Below are positions 19,235 through 34,689 of a stretch of DNA of 64,000 nt, piece after piece (the stretch's first letter is position 1; each line of letters starts with the position of its first letter). This stretch comes from Margaritifera margaritifera (lineage: Eukaryota; Mollusca; Bivalvia; Unionida; Margaritiferidae): the NCBI GenBank assembly GCA_029931535.1, contig JAQPZY010001670.1, positions 1,798,001 to 1,862,000 on the forward strand. Direction: 5' to 3'. A model generated the notes under the pieces. The model saw only the letters and a list, made by a program, of their open reading frames with translations, searched no databases and had not been told where the DNA came from. A program made the translations under genes and the position numbers.

Positions 19235-21874
19235 CATCATCATCATCATCATAAAATGACGAGGATAAAAGCTGAATGGAGGTAATACGATCGTAGCTAT
19301 CAATCCATGGGCGGTCACGATCATCGGGTACACAGACGATTGGACCAAAAACGAGTTGTAAGATATGGATAGGAAGACTAAATGACAATATTGCATTTAT
19401 TGTATCAAACGATAAAATATATCCTGTATCAACTCAGGAAAAGAAAATAACCTCCCTTTATTTTCTAAAATGTTGTGTCCAGAAAGTACTTGTAACATCT
19501 TTACTATTAAGAAGACTAGTAACCAATGTGCTGTTGTTGATAATGACTATGTAATTATGTCTCTTCATTATGTACGGACTACATCACACATTACAGAGAT
19601 CGTTGATGCATTGCGAGAGCTTAAACGAAAAACCGAACATTCGAATCAGAATACTTGTCGCTAATATTCGAATGATCGCTTGTTTGCCTAGTGAGAAACG
19701 ACCACCTAAAACCAAACTCAGGAGTGAACCATTCTGACCATGGATCGTCGCAACTCTGCTTTGCAGTATTTTGTAAGAGGAAAACAACAACAACAAAAAA
19801 ATCAACAACAACAAAAAAAAAACAAGCCTAAATATATACCATGTAACATTGAATTAGTTTACAAGGGAACAACGTCAAATCTGCTAAGTCATCTGAAATT
19901 CAAACGCATACTTACAATGGTAATCATAATGTCAAAATTATGAATAGTCACACTGCTCACAACATCGGCGTTAATCTATTCATTGTTATACAGATGAACC
20001 TAACACAATAATGTGCAGTATGGCAAGTTGATAAAAAAATATATATATGGCATAGAACAGGGATTATATCAAAGCCTATATAGCCCCTATGTATTAATCA
20101 ACGTATCCGAATTTATTTCTTGTATTTTGTGCACATGATTACTATAAGTAAAATAAAAGTGCGTGATTTCCAAAACCAGTTTACAAAACCTATCGAGTCA
20201 TCCACTGTATGCATGAACTCTCTTCCCATTTGTGCATTACAGTCAAGTTACATCCAAAGTCGATTAGTGTTATTCTCATCGTGAATAGATCATCGTCTAT
20301 ACAATTTATTGAGATACTCCCCGCATTTTATTCAACAAGAAAAACTGAGAGTTACTAACCTTTTTTTACCTATTGGTCCCATTAAACGAACGTTTTGGTC
20401 ATACTCAGTATATAGATAATCAGGGAAATTAACACCTACATTCATCTGATTAGTCTCAGTAAAGAGAATATTAACTCAAGAGCCCTTAAATGTCATTTAA
20501 TTCGATTTGGATGACTGAGTCCACAGTGTTTTCAATGCAGCTTGGTGGGGTGGGGCGTCAATAATTACCAAAGAAAACACACAAAAAAATAGATTTTATA
20601 GCTTTATTAACATCAACGAATTCAAATTATATCTGAATACATTCAACGAATATTGTAATAAGAAAAACTAATATTCGTTTCAGTTGTGAATTGCAGTCAG
20701 AAGAACAGGTAAATGTCAAGGATGAATGTGGGTTTATTGTTTGTTTAAGAACATAAAACGTCTTTTGGCATTTTCATAGATGTACTGATGGAACTTGAAT
20801 GTCTCTGCATAATACTTAACAATGATTAGCATTTTGCAACAAAGACTGTATAGCATTCTATTTCATGCACTGGTTGAGTTTGCAATAGCTAGTTTGTCAG
20901 GTTGTCTTTTTCATGCCAAAGGCAGTCCAGAGTATGAAACTTAACATTTCAAGCATGATGCGTGAAAAGTTCAACGTAGTCTATACATTTTCATCATGTT
21001 ACGATAATTGAATAAATTGTCTTTTTTTAAAAGTGAGAATTATAGCAATTTATTGAAAGGAACAAAAGCAACATCATCGACCTTTGCGACATACCTTCAT
21101 GCATTTTTCTCAATTACTGTTTTTTCTCTTTTTTTGGGGGGAGGGGGTGTTCCACGCCTTTTTATACATTTTTCCTTTATTTATTTTTTGTTCTGTGTGA
21201 GAAGATCTGTATACCATTGCGTGTATTGTGTACGTATATCGTAGTTTAATGGTCACTTTCTAATGTCTGAGCCTATGAAATTCAATTGGTTGACTTGCCC
21301 AGAAGATAATGTCATAGCCAAATTCACTTGGGCGATTTGCCCAGAAGATGATGTCTAAGTCAAACCCTCGTCGGGTTCTTTTTTGATATGCTAAGTTGAC
21401 CCGTTTTACTGAGAAAGAAAACTCTGGAATGCCTTTTTACCTCTTCGTCAGATGTACGAAGGACGTTCTGCAGACACAAATAATTAATTTTGTAAAATGC
21501 ATCTTTCGAAGTATCATATTGTCGTCCTTGTAAGTTGAACCGGTATTATTGTTTCTTTTGTTTATATGCCGGACACCTTTTTCAGTATAACTTGTCTTCT
21601 TACAATCTACTGCATAACAAAATAACTCAGATGAACGCTGATATTGGAATCAAGTTTCTATCTTACGTCAATAAAGTTTGGTGTTTTATACGCATGCATT
21701 TATAAATTGAATGGATACAGTATTTAAAGAATGTATTAGGTTTTTTTTATAAAAAGCCCAATGTCTGTTATGTAGTGATATTGTCCGAAATAACTTGAAA
21801 ATCTAGTGTCTTTTTACAGTTCATATATTAAACCTGGAGCTAAATACTAATAAAAAACATGCGATATACATTTC

Positions 21875-21877
<3 letters not shown>

Positions 21878-21942
<65 letters not shown>
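21878..21942. repeat. (CT)n microsatellite in S copy 1
   Basis: About 62 bases of CT; the counterpart in copy 2 (33,287-33,312) is only about 26 bases, a clear length difference between the copies. Confidence 0.97.
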
Positions 21943-21944
<2 letters not shown>

Positions 21945-22256
21945 GCTTATATATTTCAAACATGTTATTTACAAAACCATATTGAAGGAACTATATAGAT
22001 TGTGTGCCACGAGGTTAACAACTTGCATACATCTTCAAGTATTGATCTGACAATTATTAAATTCGACAAACGTACATTCTGATGGCAAACATCAGAGATT
22101 TTCAACTTTGTGAAATATTTTTCGTTTTAGACTGCCATAGGACTGTAATTTGCGTGCATGGGAGTATGCCGTGTATTTTATTTTTTACTACTTATATAAA
22201 AACTGCAAAACTGCAAAGATACTAACAGAGAATCATTGCTCTGGAATAATGACAGA

Positions 22257-22262
<6 letters not shown>

Positions 22263-22319
<57 letters not shown>
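22263..22319. repeat. (CT)n microsatellite in S copy 1
   Basis: About 56 bases of CT; its counterpart at 33,631-33,688 is of nearly equal length. Confidence 0.97.
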
Positions 22320-22323
<4 letters not shown>

Positions 22324-23326
22324 ATCCAGGTGTACCGTATTAATCCCTCTACTTTCGCTAAAGATGAATTAACATCACATGGATTTACAGAATACACATA
22401 TATAACATTGCTGTTCTCTCATAAAAATTAAATTCAAATAGCAACTATGCAATGGATCAATTTAGAATGGTCTTCCTCCTTAACCTCTAAATTAAAACGA
22501 TCAAATTTGCAAGTACGTACAAATTAAATTTATGCAACCTTACTTGTTGTTGGAGAGCTGATTGCTTAAGTTTAACTTGATATATCAATATGCTAAGTAA
22601 CATAAATGAACCTCAGTATGTATTTTTAGCCGTGTTTTGTTTACCTGTATTATGTATACAATTGCAGAATTAGCTAAATCCCAGAGATCGGTAGCGTTGT
22701 TTTGTTTCCAATATTTATTTAAAAATAATTTAATAGTAAACTTAATATCCATACGCAAACTAAGGGGAATAAAATATATTTGTGTTGATTATACAGGGTA
22801 TTACCTGGCGGCATGTACAACTAAATATATTTCGCATAAGGGAAGCATCAATCATCAAGCCATCGAGCCAATTTGTATTCTTACAAAATAAATGAATACA
22901 TTAACAAATAAACGCTTTAGAATTTTGATGGCGCGGTATATTGAGGAAATAACTTGTATGTTCCTTTGCCCACACAAAATATAATAACCTTACTTAGATA
23001 GACAGACCGACAAATATGAATGTATCTATGTATGTAGCATTTTACGGCACATCAGCACAGTATTGGCTATATTGTGCCAACTTAAGGTAAAGTTTTAAAA
23101 AAATTAACAATGAACTGCACAAAAATTTAGGAAGATAAACCGTTCCAAATAAATATTAAGAGCAACAAGATAAAATATAAACCGTAAAGATGTTAAAATT
23201 CCGTAAAATATATATAATATAAAAGATAAAGCTAACACGTGTAAAATCCTTAAAACATGTGGTCACATTTTTTTCTATAAATCGCATTCTCTCAAAAAGT
23301 CCAATATTTTCTTAGGGAGTATATTG

Positions 23327-24640
23327 TCATACAGTTTCTTCATGCAGTTCACGTTTAAATACTTCTGTCTCACGAGGAGAAAGTTGACACTCGACACGAA
23401 TGTGTTCCACTGTCAGTGGACACTGGCAGGGTATGCACTCTGGTCGAGATTTGCCCTTCAAGAGGTATGCGTGAGTTAGGTATGTGTGTCCGATACGCGT
23501 TATGCACAATACAACCTCATCTCTGCGATTTCTTCTATACGAGGGATGCCATTCTCCAATAGTGGGTTTGGTGTTCTTAAGTTTTTTTGTGGAGTATGAC
23601 AAACATGCTGATTTTTACAATATTTGAAGACAGTATATGGATCTTCCATTCGGAAACAGGTGACTGCAGGGTAGCTTTGGCTGCTTTATATAGCCTTTCA
23701 TGACCATTTATACCACTGTGACCAGGCATTCAACAGTACATAATACTTTTCCCAGACCGTATGAGCATGTCATGTTTATGTAATATCTGGGATTTTAACG
23801 GGTTGTCAGATTTGAGATTTTGCGAGGCATTCAACGTGGAAAGGGAATCCGAAAAGATTAATTTTCTTAATTTTTTTCCGAGTGGTTTCAACCTAGTTCA
23901 AATATTTTAGTATGGCTGTAATTTCTATAGCAAAAATCGAAGCTTTATCAGGCAACCGACTCAAGATGGTGCCATAGGGTGTTGCAATGGCAGTTCCAAC
24001 TTTCTCTACATCTTTCGAACCGTCCGCAAACAGGGACATATGTCTACGATAGAAGGTTCTGAGTTGATTGAATATTAATTCTAAAAAGAACTGAAGTTGT
24101 TGAGGACTTTTTGAATTGGCAAAGGTTAAATATAATTTTTGAGGTGTTGATAACCAAGGTGGTGATTTTGGAACACATAATTTTACAGTATTTCCAACTC
24201 TTATTTTAGCTCTTTCAAAGCGAGGAAGAATTCGTATGCCAAAAGTGAAATGAAATTTGGTTTCTTAGTGTACAAGGTTTGATATTTGGACCTAAATACT
24301 ACATCATATGCGTGATTAGATGGATTAAAGAATAGTTTATTAGTATACTGAAAAGCCATTTTCGTTCGTCTGAGATAAGTCATAGTTCGTTTGCCTCATG
24401 ATAGAGGCTTTCTGAAGGGGAATTTCTACATGCAGCCAGACGAAGTCTAAGTCTCTGTCTGGAGATAAGATTTAGAAGCTGAACCGTACACAATCCAGGA
24501 GGAATAGTCAAGTTTAGATCTTACTAAAGACACGCAGAACCGGAGTAAGACCTTCCGATCTGCTCCCCAATTTGTGTTTGCCACGACTCGTATTAAATCC
24601 AGGTCTTTTTAACATTTTTCACCGAGGTATCTAATATGTG
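23327..24640 (-). pseudogene. LINE (Jockey/I type with RNase H), 3' part, S copy 1
   Basis: Read on the minus strand from 24,640 down. The end of the reverse transcriptase thumb is visible as NTNWGADRKVLLRFCVSLV and LVRSKLDYSS near 24,560, then a connecting region, then RNase H with the ADGSKDVEKVGTAIATPYG block near 24,030 and a SDS block near 23,860, and finally the C-terminal region RIGHTYLTHAYLLKGKSRPE with a Cys/His cluster (CIPCQCPLTVEHIRVEC) at 23,390-23,470. It is 5'-truncated and has many stops and shifts. The RNase H plus CxxC tail combination is typical of Jockey/I superfamily LINEs. Confidence 0.9.
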
Positions 24641-24852
24641 GAAAAAAAGTTAGTTTATGGTAGACAACATATGGAACACTGATTTTCAGAGAGAGGGTTA
24701 ATTGGTTTATATATTTTCTTTTAATTTTAATATGAAGTAAGAATTAATTTTCCTAACATCTGCATGACTTCCTCATATATTTAAGTCCTAATTTTATGTT
24801 CTTTGTATCCCCATACTTCAGTTGCGGTAGAATACATTTATCATCACTGCGC

Positions 24853-24876
24853 ATATCGATAGTATCGATACTATCG
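24853..24876. other. 24-bp perfect palindrome
   Basis: ATCGATAGTATC followed by its exact reverse complement, just upstream of the SINE in S copy 1. The corresponding DNA is deleted in copy 2. Confidence 0.8.
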
Positions 24877-24944
24877 ATAAACCGTGATACATCTATACAT
24901 TATTTAGAATAATAAAATTCTAGTAAACACAGCATATCAAAAAC

Positions 24945-25090
24945 ATGAAGGTTATATGTCCCAAAGCAATGAAAGTAAATTATTCAGCCAAGGATACACC
25001 AAGGCACCGGACTCAAGCCTGTTTGAGAGGGTACTAAACCCGAGACTCTTGGATTATGAATCCAACACTCTACCAGCTGAGCTAGTCCAT
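24945..25090 (-). repeat. tRNA-derived SINE, S copy 1
   Basis: On the minus strand the head reads TGGACTAGCTCAGCTGGTAG (A box), a perfect five-pair anticodon stem TTGGA/TCCAA around the loop TTCATAA (anticodon CAT, Met-like), then GGTTTAGTACC (degenerate B box). A 3' body of about 70 bases follows. No CCA-adjacent acceptor pairing is seen, so it is a SINE or pseudogene rather than a working tRNA. The counterpart is at 35,783-35,925. Confidence 0.75.
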
Positions 25091-25289
25091 AAAAAGAGGC
25101 GAAGTGCATATTGTGTTAGCTTCAAGGAATGAAAAATATCCCTTGCTGAGAAAGGGCACAAATGATTGTTCCGAAAAATGTGCAAAGACACTCCCTGTCT
25201 CTAGTGTACGTAACTTCAATGTGAAATGTAATTTATCATGGGAAACTAAATGTCATTAATTTGAATAATATCCTGTGTCAACTGAACTT

Positions 25290-26240
25290 CATGCCGTAAA
25301 TTCCCCAGAACGAACAAATTTTTTAAAAAACACCACCAACAACAACAGAAACAAAACAATAAAAGCAAACAAACAAACAAACAAACAAAAATCCATAAGC
25401 ATAAGCATAAGATAGCATAATCTGTAAATGGGGGAAAAAAAATGCTCTTTTTAACAAGTTTCAAAGTTTGCACAAAAATGAGTGTTATTACTGCTTTGTA
25501 CGAAAGGATTACTGAATCCTATCTTCAAACAGTAGAAGCGTATTCTCGCAAGATACAATTTTACTCTAGAACATTTCAAGCACAAATTGCGATGACAGTA
25601 GGATGCAAATTGAATGTCTTCATGTAAAGTTCCAGGTGGTACAAGCACTCAACACATAGTCATGATTTGCAAGAAAACGTATTGTAGAGACTGTCTGTCC
25701 GATAACTGATAGGGCATTCCATAACTGATCTATGTGACCTCTCAAATTATCATCAGTTCCGACACTTGGAGACAGGGTGTCAGCTGGGAGTCTGTGTTGG
25801 ATGTCAAGCTGCGGAATTTGCTCATCGGAAACTGAGAAATGGAATTAGCAATATAATTGTTCAAACCAGGTGCATGTTTGGCTTGTACTGTAAAATTGTT
25901 GATAGCTGCACACTATATTGCTTGCCGCATAAGCTTCATAATCAAAAGTTTACTTTTGAATTGCCCTTGGTAATTATCTCAGCTGTAACCATATTGCCAC
26001 AATTGAAGAGGGTTCGTTTGTAAAACAGACTGAAGGCCATATAGATAAAAACGGCCATAAAATTGTGTTCACCTTCGTGGCACAAATCTTTAGGCAAAGT
26101 ATCTCGAAATCATTTATCACTTTAAAAAAAAGCCTACACCAAAGGCCTTGCCTGTTGCGTCTGTAAACAAATACATCAGCAGGGTTACCCAGCATAGTAA
26201 ATTTTGACGCGTCGATAGGCGATCTTTTTTTTAAAAAAAA
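25290..26240. other. Segment present only in S copy 1
   Basis: About 950 bp with no counterpart in copy 2, where the flanking sequences are joined near 36,130. It starts near a CAACA/ACAAA-rich stretch and ends with GTTACCCAGCA..AGTAAATTT, a string that recurs about 150 bp later (26,328-26,350). No gene recognised; it is either an insertion into copy 1 or a deletion from copy 2. Confidence 0.65.
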
Positions 26241-26609
26241 ACGCTTCCAATCATAACTGGGTTTTTAAAAATGTTGTCACACCCCCACCCCCACCCCCAC
26301 ACATAAATTAAAAAGACGCCATCAAAAGGGTTACCCAGCAAAGTAAATTTTTACGCGTTCAGGAGAGATTTTTTTTTGGGGGGGGGGCCCAACCGTAACT
26401 CGGGGGTTAAAATGTTTTAGCCCCATAAACGCTCCTAGGCCGGTTTCTGAGCCCAACAAAATGTTGGCGAAATAACGCTTAAAGCGGGGATCTGGGCCCC
26501 AAAATGTTTCCCGAAATAACGTCCTCAAGCTCAGCTGGGTCAAAGACGCGCGGAAAAGGGAAAAAATTCCTGCCCAAAAACATTACGACCCGTGAACCGC
26601 GGAAATTTT

Positions 26610-27637
<1,028 letters not shown>

Positions 27638-28250
27638 ACATAGTATTTTCTTTTAAAATGTATAAACTTTATGGATAGGGAAAATACTGGTTTTGGTTAT
27701 ATTGTTTTCTGCATTGAGTAAAAGGGAAAATAACTGCAATATTTTTGCTTTTCGTCTTGGGGACTGACATTACAGGTAACTATTATATAAGATACTTCGA
27801 ATGTTAGGGACGATGATCGACCTTGGTGTTATTGCTCGGATAGAGTAAATTATAATATAAATTATGAAACTTATAGATAGAATAAATAGAGATCTGAGCA
27901 GATATATAGAACAGAATAACACGAGCCCCCGTACATGAAATATAACAATTTAATCAATTACATAAACAAACTGGGATAATACATTACATTAGGAAGATAG
28001 ACTTCTTTTTGAAATAAATCATTTACTGAATTTCAACACAAATTTACTTATGCAAATAGCCGATCTGTTTTAAACGATAAAATTAGTTCATCATAGAATC
28101 GAGTGAACAATCGAAGTCATTGTCCCTGCATAACAGCATAACCTAGTTAACGCTGGACCCTCCAAATTCACCGTTGCTGTTCTCTTTGTTCTTTCGCTTT
28201 TTCCCCTCCTCACTCTCTCTATCTCGCCTCTGTCGGCCCTCAACTTTGTA

Positions 28251-28312
28251 TGGGTAGGTGGATACGTAGGTACGTGGATACGTAGGTGCGTGGATACGTA
28301 GGTGGGTGGATG
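28251..28312. repeat. Short minisatellite, 16-bp unit
   Basis: Three to four imperfect units of GTGGATACGTAGGTGC in tandem. Confidence 0.8.
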
Positions 28313-29542
28313 GAGCTATTTCCTCTTTCAAAATAAACAGAGAAGCAACCTAAATCTTCCGTCAAATATCCTACTGGGAATATAACCTTACTCCACTCTC
28401 GTCAGATATCGTCCTATCGGAATTCAAACAGATACCAAAGGGTACCTGGTCAGGCCAAATTGGACAGACCATAAACAAACCTAGTTTCAGAAGATTAATG
28501 TATTTTCTAACGGCTATTTCATCCCTGACTCAATCTAACAACACACGAGGCATAACAGTTTCAGTTCACGTCTTCATTATACAAATAAATCAATGAAATT
28601 CACTTCATGGCTTAACTACATTAATTCCAGTGAATACTCAAGTCTTTATCATACATGAAATCATCTAAGACAACTTGTATCAAATAAAGTAATGCATGAA
28701 ATTCTTAGAATACACGATTCCTATAACAATCAAGACGATAAATTCAAGCAATTCGTCAAACTCATATAAAGAAAATTATTGTACGAATTCAGACAAATGA
28801 ACTCAAACAAATAGTTATACTCATATAAAGAAAATTGATCTACGAATTTAAACAAATAAATTCATGCAAATATAAACAAATAAATTCAAGCAAATCATTA
28901 TACTGGTATCAACGAATTACATGAGATTGATGCAAATACCTTGTGCTTTCAAGCCTTGCTCGCTTCTACCTCCAGAATTGTGTCCGTCAACTTTCCAGTC
29001 ATCCGTCCCTTGAATAATTGTTTTTAGGAGAGAACTTCTTCTAAATTCAATCTCGGAGTCAATAGCTATTTTCTCTTGCAGAAAAACGTAGACTGATTAC
29101 ATTTTGCGACGGGGCATATTAAAACCATGACATTTCGTGTGGGAAACACGCCCCTTATTTAGCGTAGCCAATCAGATTAAACGGATCTACCGCCTTTTAT
29201 AAATATGCGACAAATTCGGTCACCGTAACCTTCTAGATTTTTAAACAACCTATTCTGGAGAATTTCAAAAAAGATAATACTACTTCCACTAGCTTACAAA
29301 TGGTTTCTGTACCCTCTCAACTCTGACATTTTCGATACCAAGATCTAAATTAACCCTTTCCTTGACCGTTAAATAATGAAGGCTTAATTAAGAATCCATC
29401 TCGCCCCCGAAACAGGAACATTAAAACCATCGCAGTCTAGCGATTATCATACGGTACCTTTCCTCATAAATCTAATTAATTGCTCTCTGTCAAACTAAAA
29501 TGTGCTCTACAGAAATCGACAGAAATTTCCACCATTACAATA

Positions 29543-29545
<3 letters not shown>

Positions 29546-29618
<73 letters not shown>

Positions 29619-29635
29619 AACACACACACACACAA
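29546..29635. repeat. (TA)n(CA)n microsatellite
   Basis: About 70 bases of TA followed by about 18 of CA. Confidence 0.97.
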
Positions 29636-32600
29636 TAACAATGTTAATTATTTTAGCGACAAATTTATTATTTCAGAGTGCACCAAATTTCAATTATTGG
29701 CCAGGCGCTGTCGATATATTTATAGATTAACATTTACGTTACCTTTTTGGTGATAGACTGTAGCATCTTAATTCACTCCTTGCTTCAAATCAATAGAGAA
29801 AACAAAATATAAGGTATTCTATAATACAGAAGAGATTTTGTTCCTCAGAATAAGAACATTATGTTACAGAAAATCACGTTTACTTATCTGTTCCCGTCGT
29901 TTTTAAGCCCCCACTACGATATCAGAGGGATGATTTTTGTTTGCTTTTGTTAGCTCGTAAGTTCGTTCTGAATCCATTTTAGTACTTCTTTATATGCAAA
30001 TGCAGAAAACAGGATTACATTTTTTGACGCCATAAAAGTATTTCCCCGTCTTTTACTTTTGGGTAGTTTGTAAACTACGACCCATCTTTGGTTAAAACCT
30101 TGTCGACACAGTTAGTCAAAAACTGTACTACTATATGCCATGATTAAATGCTTGTGTCATAGAAATCACATTTACAAGTATTATTTATTTCTTGGACTTT
30201 TCGGACTTCGATGTTTTGGTTTTAGTAATTTACAACAAAAATTTAGTCCAGGGTGTTACCCTAATGACACTATCCGTTTCAAAGGTACACCATTAAACAA
30301 CTTTGTTGTAAACGATATGGCTCAGTCGAATGAAGTCCAAAAATTTATACATATTAGTTTTCTTTCATGTACGGAAAAATATGAACAAACATATATGGTT
30401 TATCTGATCAGGAGAGTTTCAATAACTGGTAATAATGAAAACCTATGTACACTATCTACATCAAAAATATAAAGTGAGGTGTTTTTTACATATAAATTAA
30501 GGATGATGAGATTTTGAAAACGCATTGTATTCATAATGTCTCCATCAAGCGTATGACCTAAAACAATTTTAAGTCTAATGGATTCACAAGGCATTCAACA
30601 TATTTTTTTCTTCAACTTTTAACCATCTAAGAGGAAGATACAAAATGACAAGTATTTTTAAGCTAATAATAATAACAATAGCAAATAATAATAATAGCAG
30701 TAGTAGTAATATTCATCATCATCATCATCATCATCATAAAATGACGAGGATAAAAGCTGAATGGAGGTAATACGATCGTAGCTATCAATCCATGGGCGGT
30801 CACGATCATCGGGTACACAGACGATTGGACCAAAAACGAGTTGTAAGATATGGATAGGAAGACTAAATGACAATATTGCATTTATTGTATCAAACGATAA
30901 AATATATCCTGTATCAACTCAGGAAAAGAAAATAACTTCCCTTTATTTTCTAAAATGTTGTGTCCAGAAAGTACTTGTAACATCTTTACTATTAAGAAGA
31001 CTAGTAACTAATGTGCTGTTGTTGATAATGACTATGTAATTATGTCTCTTCATTATGTACGGACTACATCACACATTACAGAGATCGTTGATGCATTGCG
31101 CGAGCTTAAACGAAAAACCAAACATTCAAATCAGAATACTTTTTCGCTAATATTCGAATGATCGCTTGTTTGCCTAGTAAGAAACGACCACCTAAAACCA
31201 AACTCAGCAGTCAACCATTCTGACCATGGATCGTCGCAACGCTGCTTTGCATTATTTTGTAAGAGAAAAATAAAAAATAAAAACAAGCCTAAAAATATAC
31301 TATGTAACAGTGAATTAATTTACAAGGGAATAACTTCAAATCTGTTAAATCATCTGAAATTCAAACACATACTTACAATGGTAATCATAATGTCAACATT
31401 ATGAATAGTCACACTGCTCACAACATCGGCGTTAATCTATTCATTGTTATACAGATCTCCTGACAAGATAATGTGTAGTATGGCAAGTTGATAACCAAAA
31501 ATTTTTAAAAATATCAAAAAATAAATTTTTCAAAAAATGGCACAGAACAGGGGTTATATCAAAGCCTACATAACATGTATGTATTAATCAACGTATCCGA
31601 ATTTAACTCCTGTATATTCTGCACATGACTACTATCAATAAAATAAAAGTGCGTGATTTCCAAAACCAGCTTACAAAACCTATCGAGTCATCCACTGTAT
31701 GCATGAACTCTCTTCCCATTTGTGCATTACAGTCAAGTTACATCCAAAATCGATTAGTGTGATTTCCATCGTGAATAAATCATCGCCTATACAATTTATT
31801 GAGATACTCACCGCATTTTACTCAACAAGAAAAACTGAGAGTTACTAACCATTTTTTACCTATTGGTCCGTCATCAACATCAAACGAACGTTTTGGTCAT
31901 ACTCAGTATATAGATAATTAGGGAAATTAACACCTACATTCATCTGATTTGTCTCAATAAAAAGAAAATGAATTAAAGACCCCTAAAATGTCATTTAATT
32001 CGATTTGGATGACTGAGTCCACAGTGTTTTTAGTGCAGCTTGGTGGGGGTGGGGCATCAATAATTACCAAAGAAGACAAAAAAGTAGATTTTATAGCTTT
32101 ATTAACATCAACGAATTCGAATTATATCTGAATACATTCAACGAATATTGTAATAGGAAAAACTGGTATTTGTTTCAGCTGTGTATTGCAGTCAGAAGAA
32201 CAGGTAAATGTCAAGGATGAATGTGGGTTTATTGTTTGTTTAAGAACATAAAACGTCTTTTGGCATTTTCATAGATGTACTGATGGAACTTGAATGTCTC
32301 TACATAATACGTAACAATGATTTAGCATTTTGCAACAAAGACTGTATAGCATTCTATTTCATGCACTGGTTGAGTTTGCAATAGCTAGGTTGTCTTTTTC
32401 ATGCCAAAGGCAGTCCAGAGTATGAAACTAAACATTTGAAGCATGATGCGTGAAAAGTTCAAACGTAGTCTATACATGTTCATCATGTTAAGATAATTGA
32501 ATAAATTGTCTTTTTTTTAAAGTGAGAATTATAGCAATTTATTTAAAGGTACCAAAAGCAACATCATCGACCTGTGCGACATACCTCCATCCATTTTTCT

Positions 32601-33286
32601 CAAGTACTGTTTGTTTTTTCCACGCCTTTTTATACATTTTTCCTTTATTTATTTTTTGTTCCGTGTGAGAAGATCTGTATACCATTGCGTGTATTTGTAC
32701 GTATATCGTAGTTTAATGGTCACTTTCTAATGTCTGAGCCTGTGAAATTCAATTGGTCAACTTGCCCAGAAGATAATGTCATAGCCAAATTCACTTGGGC
32801 GATTTGCCCAGAAGATGATGTCTAAGCCAAATCCTCGTGGGACTATTTTTTGATTTGCTAAGTTGACCGGTTGTACGGTAAAACAAAACTCTAGAATGCC
32901 TTTTTAGCTCTTTCGAAATATCATGTTGTTGTCCTTGTAAGTTGAACTGGTATTATTGTTGTCTTTTATCTATATGTCGGATATAATTTTCAGTATAACT
33001 TGTCTTCTTACAATCTACTGCATAACAAAATAACTCAGATGAACGCTGATATTGGAATCAAGTTTCTATCTTACGTCAATAAAGGTGGGTGTTTTATACG
33101 CATGCATTTATAAATTGAATGGATACAGTATTTAAAGAATGTATTAGGTTTTTTTAATAAAAAGCCCAATGTCTGTTATGTAGTGATATTGTCCGAAATA
33201 ACTTGAAAATCTAGTGTCTTTTTACAGTTCATATATTAAACCTGGAGCTAAATACTAATAAAAAACATGCGATATACATTTCAAAA

Positions 33287-33312
33287 ACTCTCTCTCTCTC
33301 TCTCTCTCTCTC
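33287..33312. repeat. (CT)n microsatellite in S copy 2
   Basis: Short counterpart of 21,878-21,942. Confidence 0.95.
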
Positions 33313-33626
33313 CGACTTATATATTTCAAACATGTTATTTACAAAACCATATTGAAGGAACTATATAGATTGTGTGCCACGAGGTTAACAGCTTGTATAC
33401 ATCTTCAAGTATTGATCTGACAATTATTAAATTCGACAAACGTACATTCTGATGGCAAACATCAGAGATTTTCAACTTTGTGAAATATTTTTCGTTTTAG
33501 ACTGCCATAGGACTGTAATTTGCGTGCATGGGAGTATGCCGTGTATTTTATTTTTTACTACTTATATAAAAACTGCAAAACTGCAAAGATACTAACAGAG
33601 GATCATTGCTCTGGAATAATGACAGA

Positions 33627-33630
<4 letters not shown>

Positions 33631-33688
<58 letters not shown>
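33631..33688. repeat. (CT)n microsatellite in S copy 2
   Basis: Counterpart of 22,263-22,319, flanked by nearly identical DNA. Confidence 0.97.
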
Positions 33689-33693
<5 letters not shown>

Positions 33694-34689
33694 ATCCAGG
33701 TGTACCGTATTAATCCCTCTACTTTCGCTAAAGATGAATTAACATCACATGGATTTACAGAATACACATATATAACATTGCTGTTCTCTCATAAAAATTA
33801 AATTCAAATAGCAACTATGCAATGGATCAATTTAGAATGGTCTTCCTCTTTAACCTCTAAATTAAAACGATCAAATTTGCTAGAACATACAAATTAAATT
33901 TATGCATCCTTACTTGTTGTTGGAGAGCAGATTGCTTAAGTTTAACTTAATATATCAGTATGCTAAGTAACGTAAATGAACCTCAGTATGTATTTTTTAG
34001 CCGTGTTTTGTTTACCTGTATTACGTATACAATTGCAGAATTAACTGAATCCCAGAGATTGGTAACATTGTTTTGTTTGCAATATTTACAGCAAAATAAT
34101 TTAATAGTAACTTAATATCCATCCGCAAACTAAGGGGAATAAAATATTTTTGAGTTGATTATACAGGGTATTACCTGGCGGCATGTACAACTAAATATAT
34201 TTCGTATAAGGGAAGCATTAATCATCAAGCCATCGAACCAATTTGGATTCTTAAAAAAAAATTTTTTTAAATAAAAATAATTAAACGCTTTAGAATTTTG
34301 ATGGCGCGGTATATTAAAGAAGTGACTTATATGTTATTTTGCCCACACAAAATATTATAAACTTAGATAGACAGACCGACAGATATGTATGTATCTATGT
34401 ATGTAGCGTTTTACGGCACATCAGTACAATAATGGCTATATTTTGCCAACTTAAGGTAAAGTTTAAAAAAATTAACAATGAACTACACAAAAATTTAGTA
34501 ACATAAACCGTTCCAGATAAATATAAACATTAAGTGCAACAAGATAAAATATAAATTCTAAAGATATTAAAATTCCGTAAAATATATCAAAGATAAAGCT
34601 AACACGTGTAAAATCCTTAAAACATATGGTCAAAATATGTTGTATAAACCGCATTCTCTCAAAAAGTCCAATATTTTCTGGGGTAGTAT

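Larger units (their letters stand above)
27638..29917. other. No gene recognised
   Basis: AT-rich DNA. It contains a small tandem repeat (GTGGATACGTAGGTGC-like 16-mers, 28,251-28,312), a run of diverged AAACAAAT-rich DNA near 28,790-28,900, and a CCAAT/TATA-like pair near 29,168 and 29,200 without an ORF downstream. Confidence 0.6.

Noticed and set aside
22150..22431. 93-codon frame conserved in both S copies (also 33,520-33,801)
   Set aside because: About a third of it is a CT microsatellite read as Ser-Leu. Its conservation follows from the recent similarity of the two copies, and no family or codon bias supports a gene.
24200..25100. CRISPR-like or other prokaryotic structures anywhere in the window
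   Set aside because: No regularly spaced identical repeats with unique spacers; the sequence is eukaryotic throughout.
29160..29215. Promoter with CCAAT and TATA-like elements
   Set aside because: The motifs are spaced plausibly, but nothing gene-like follows for more than 300 bases.
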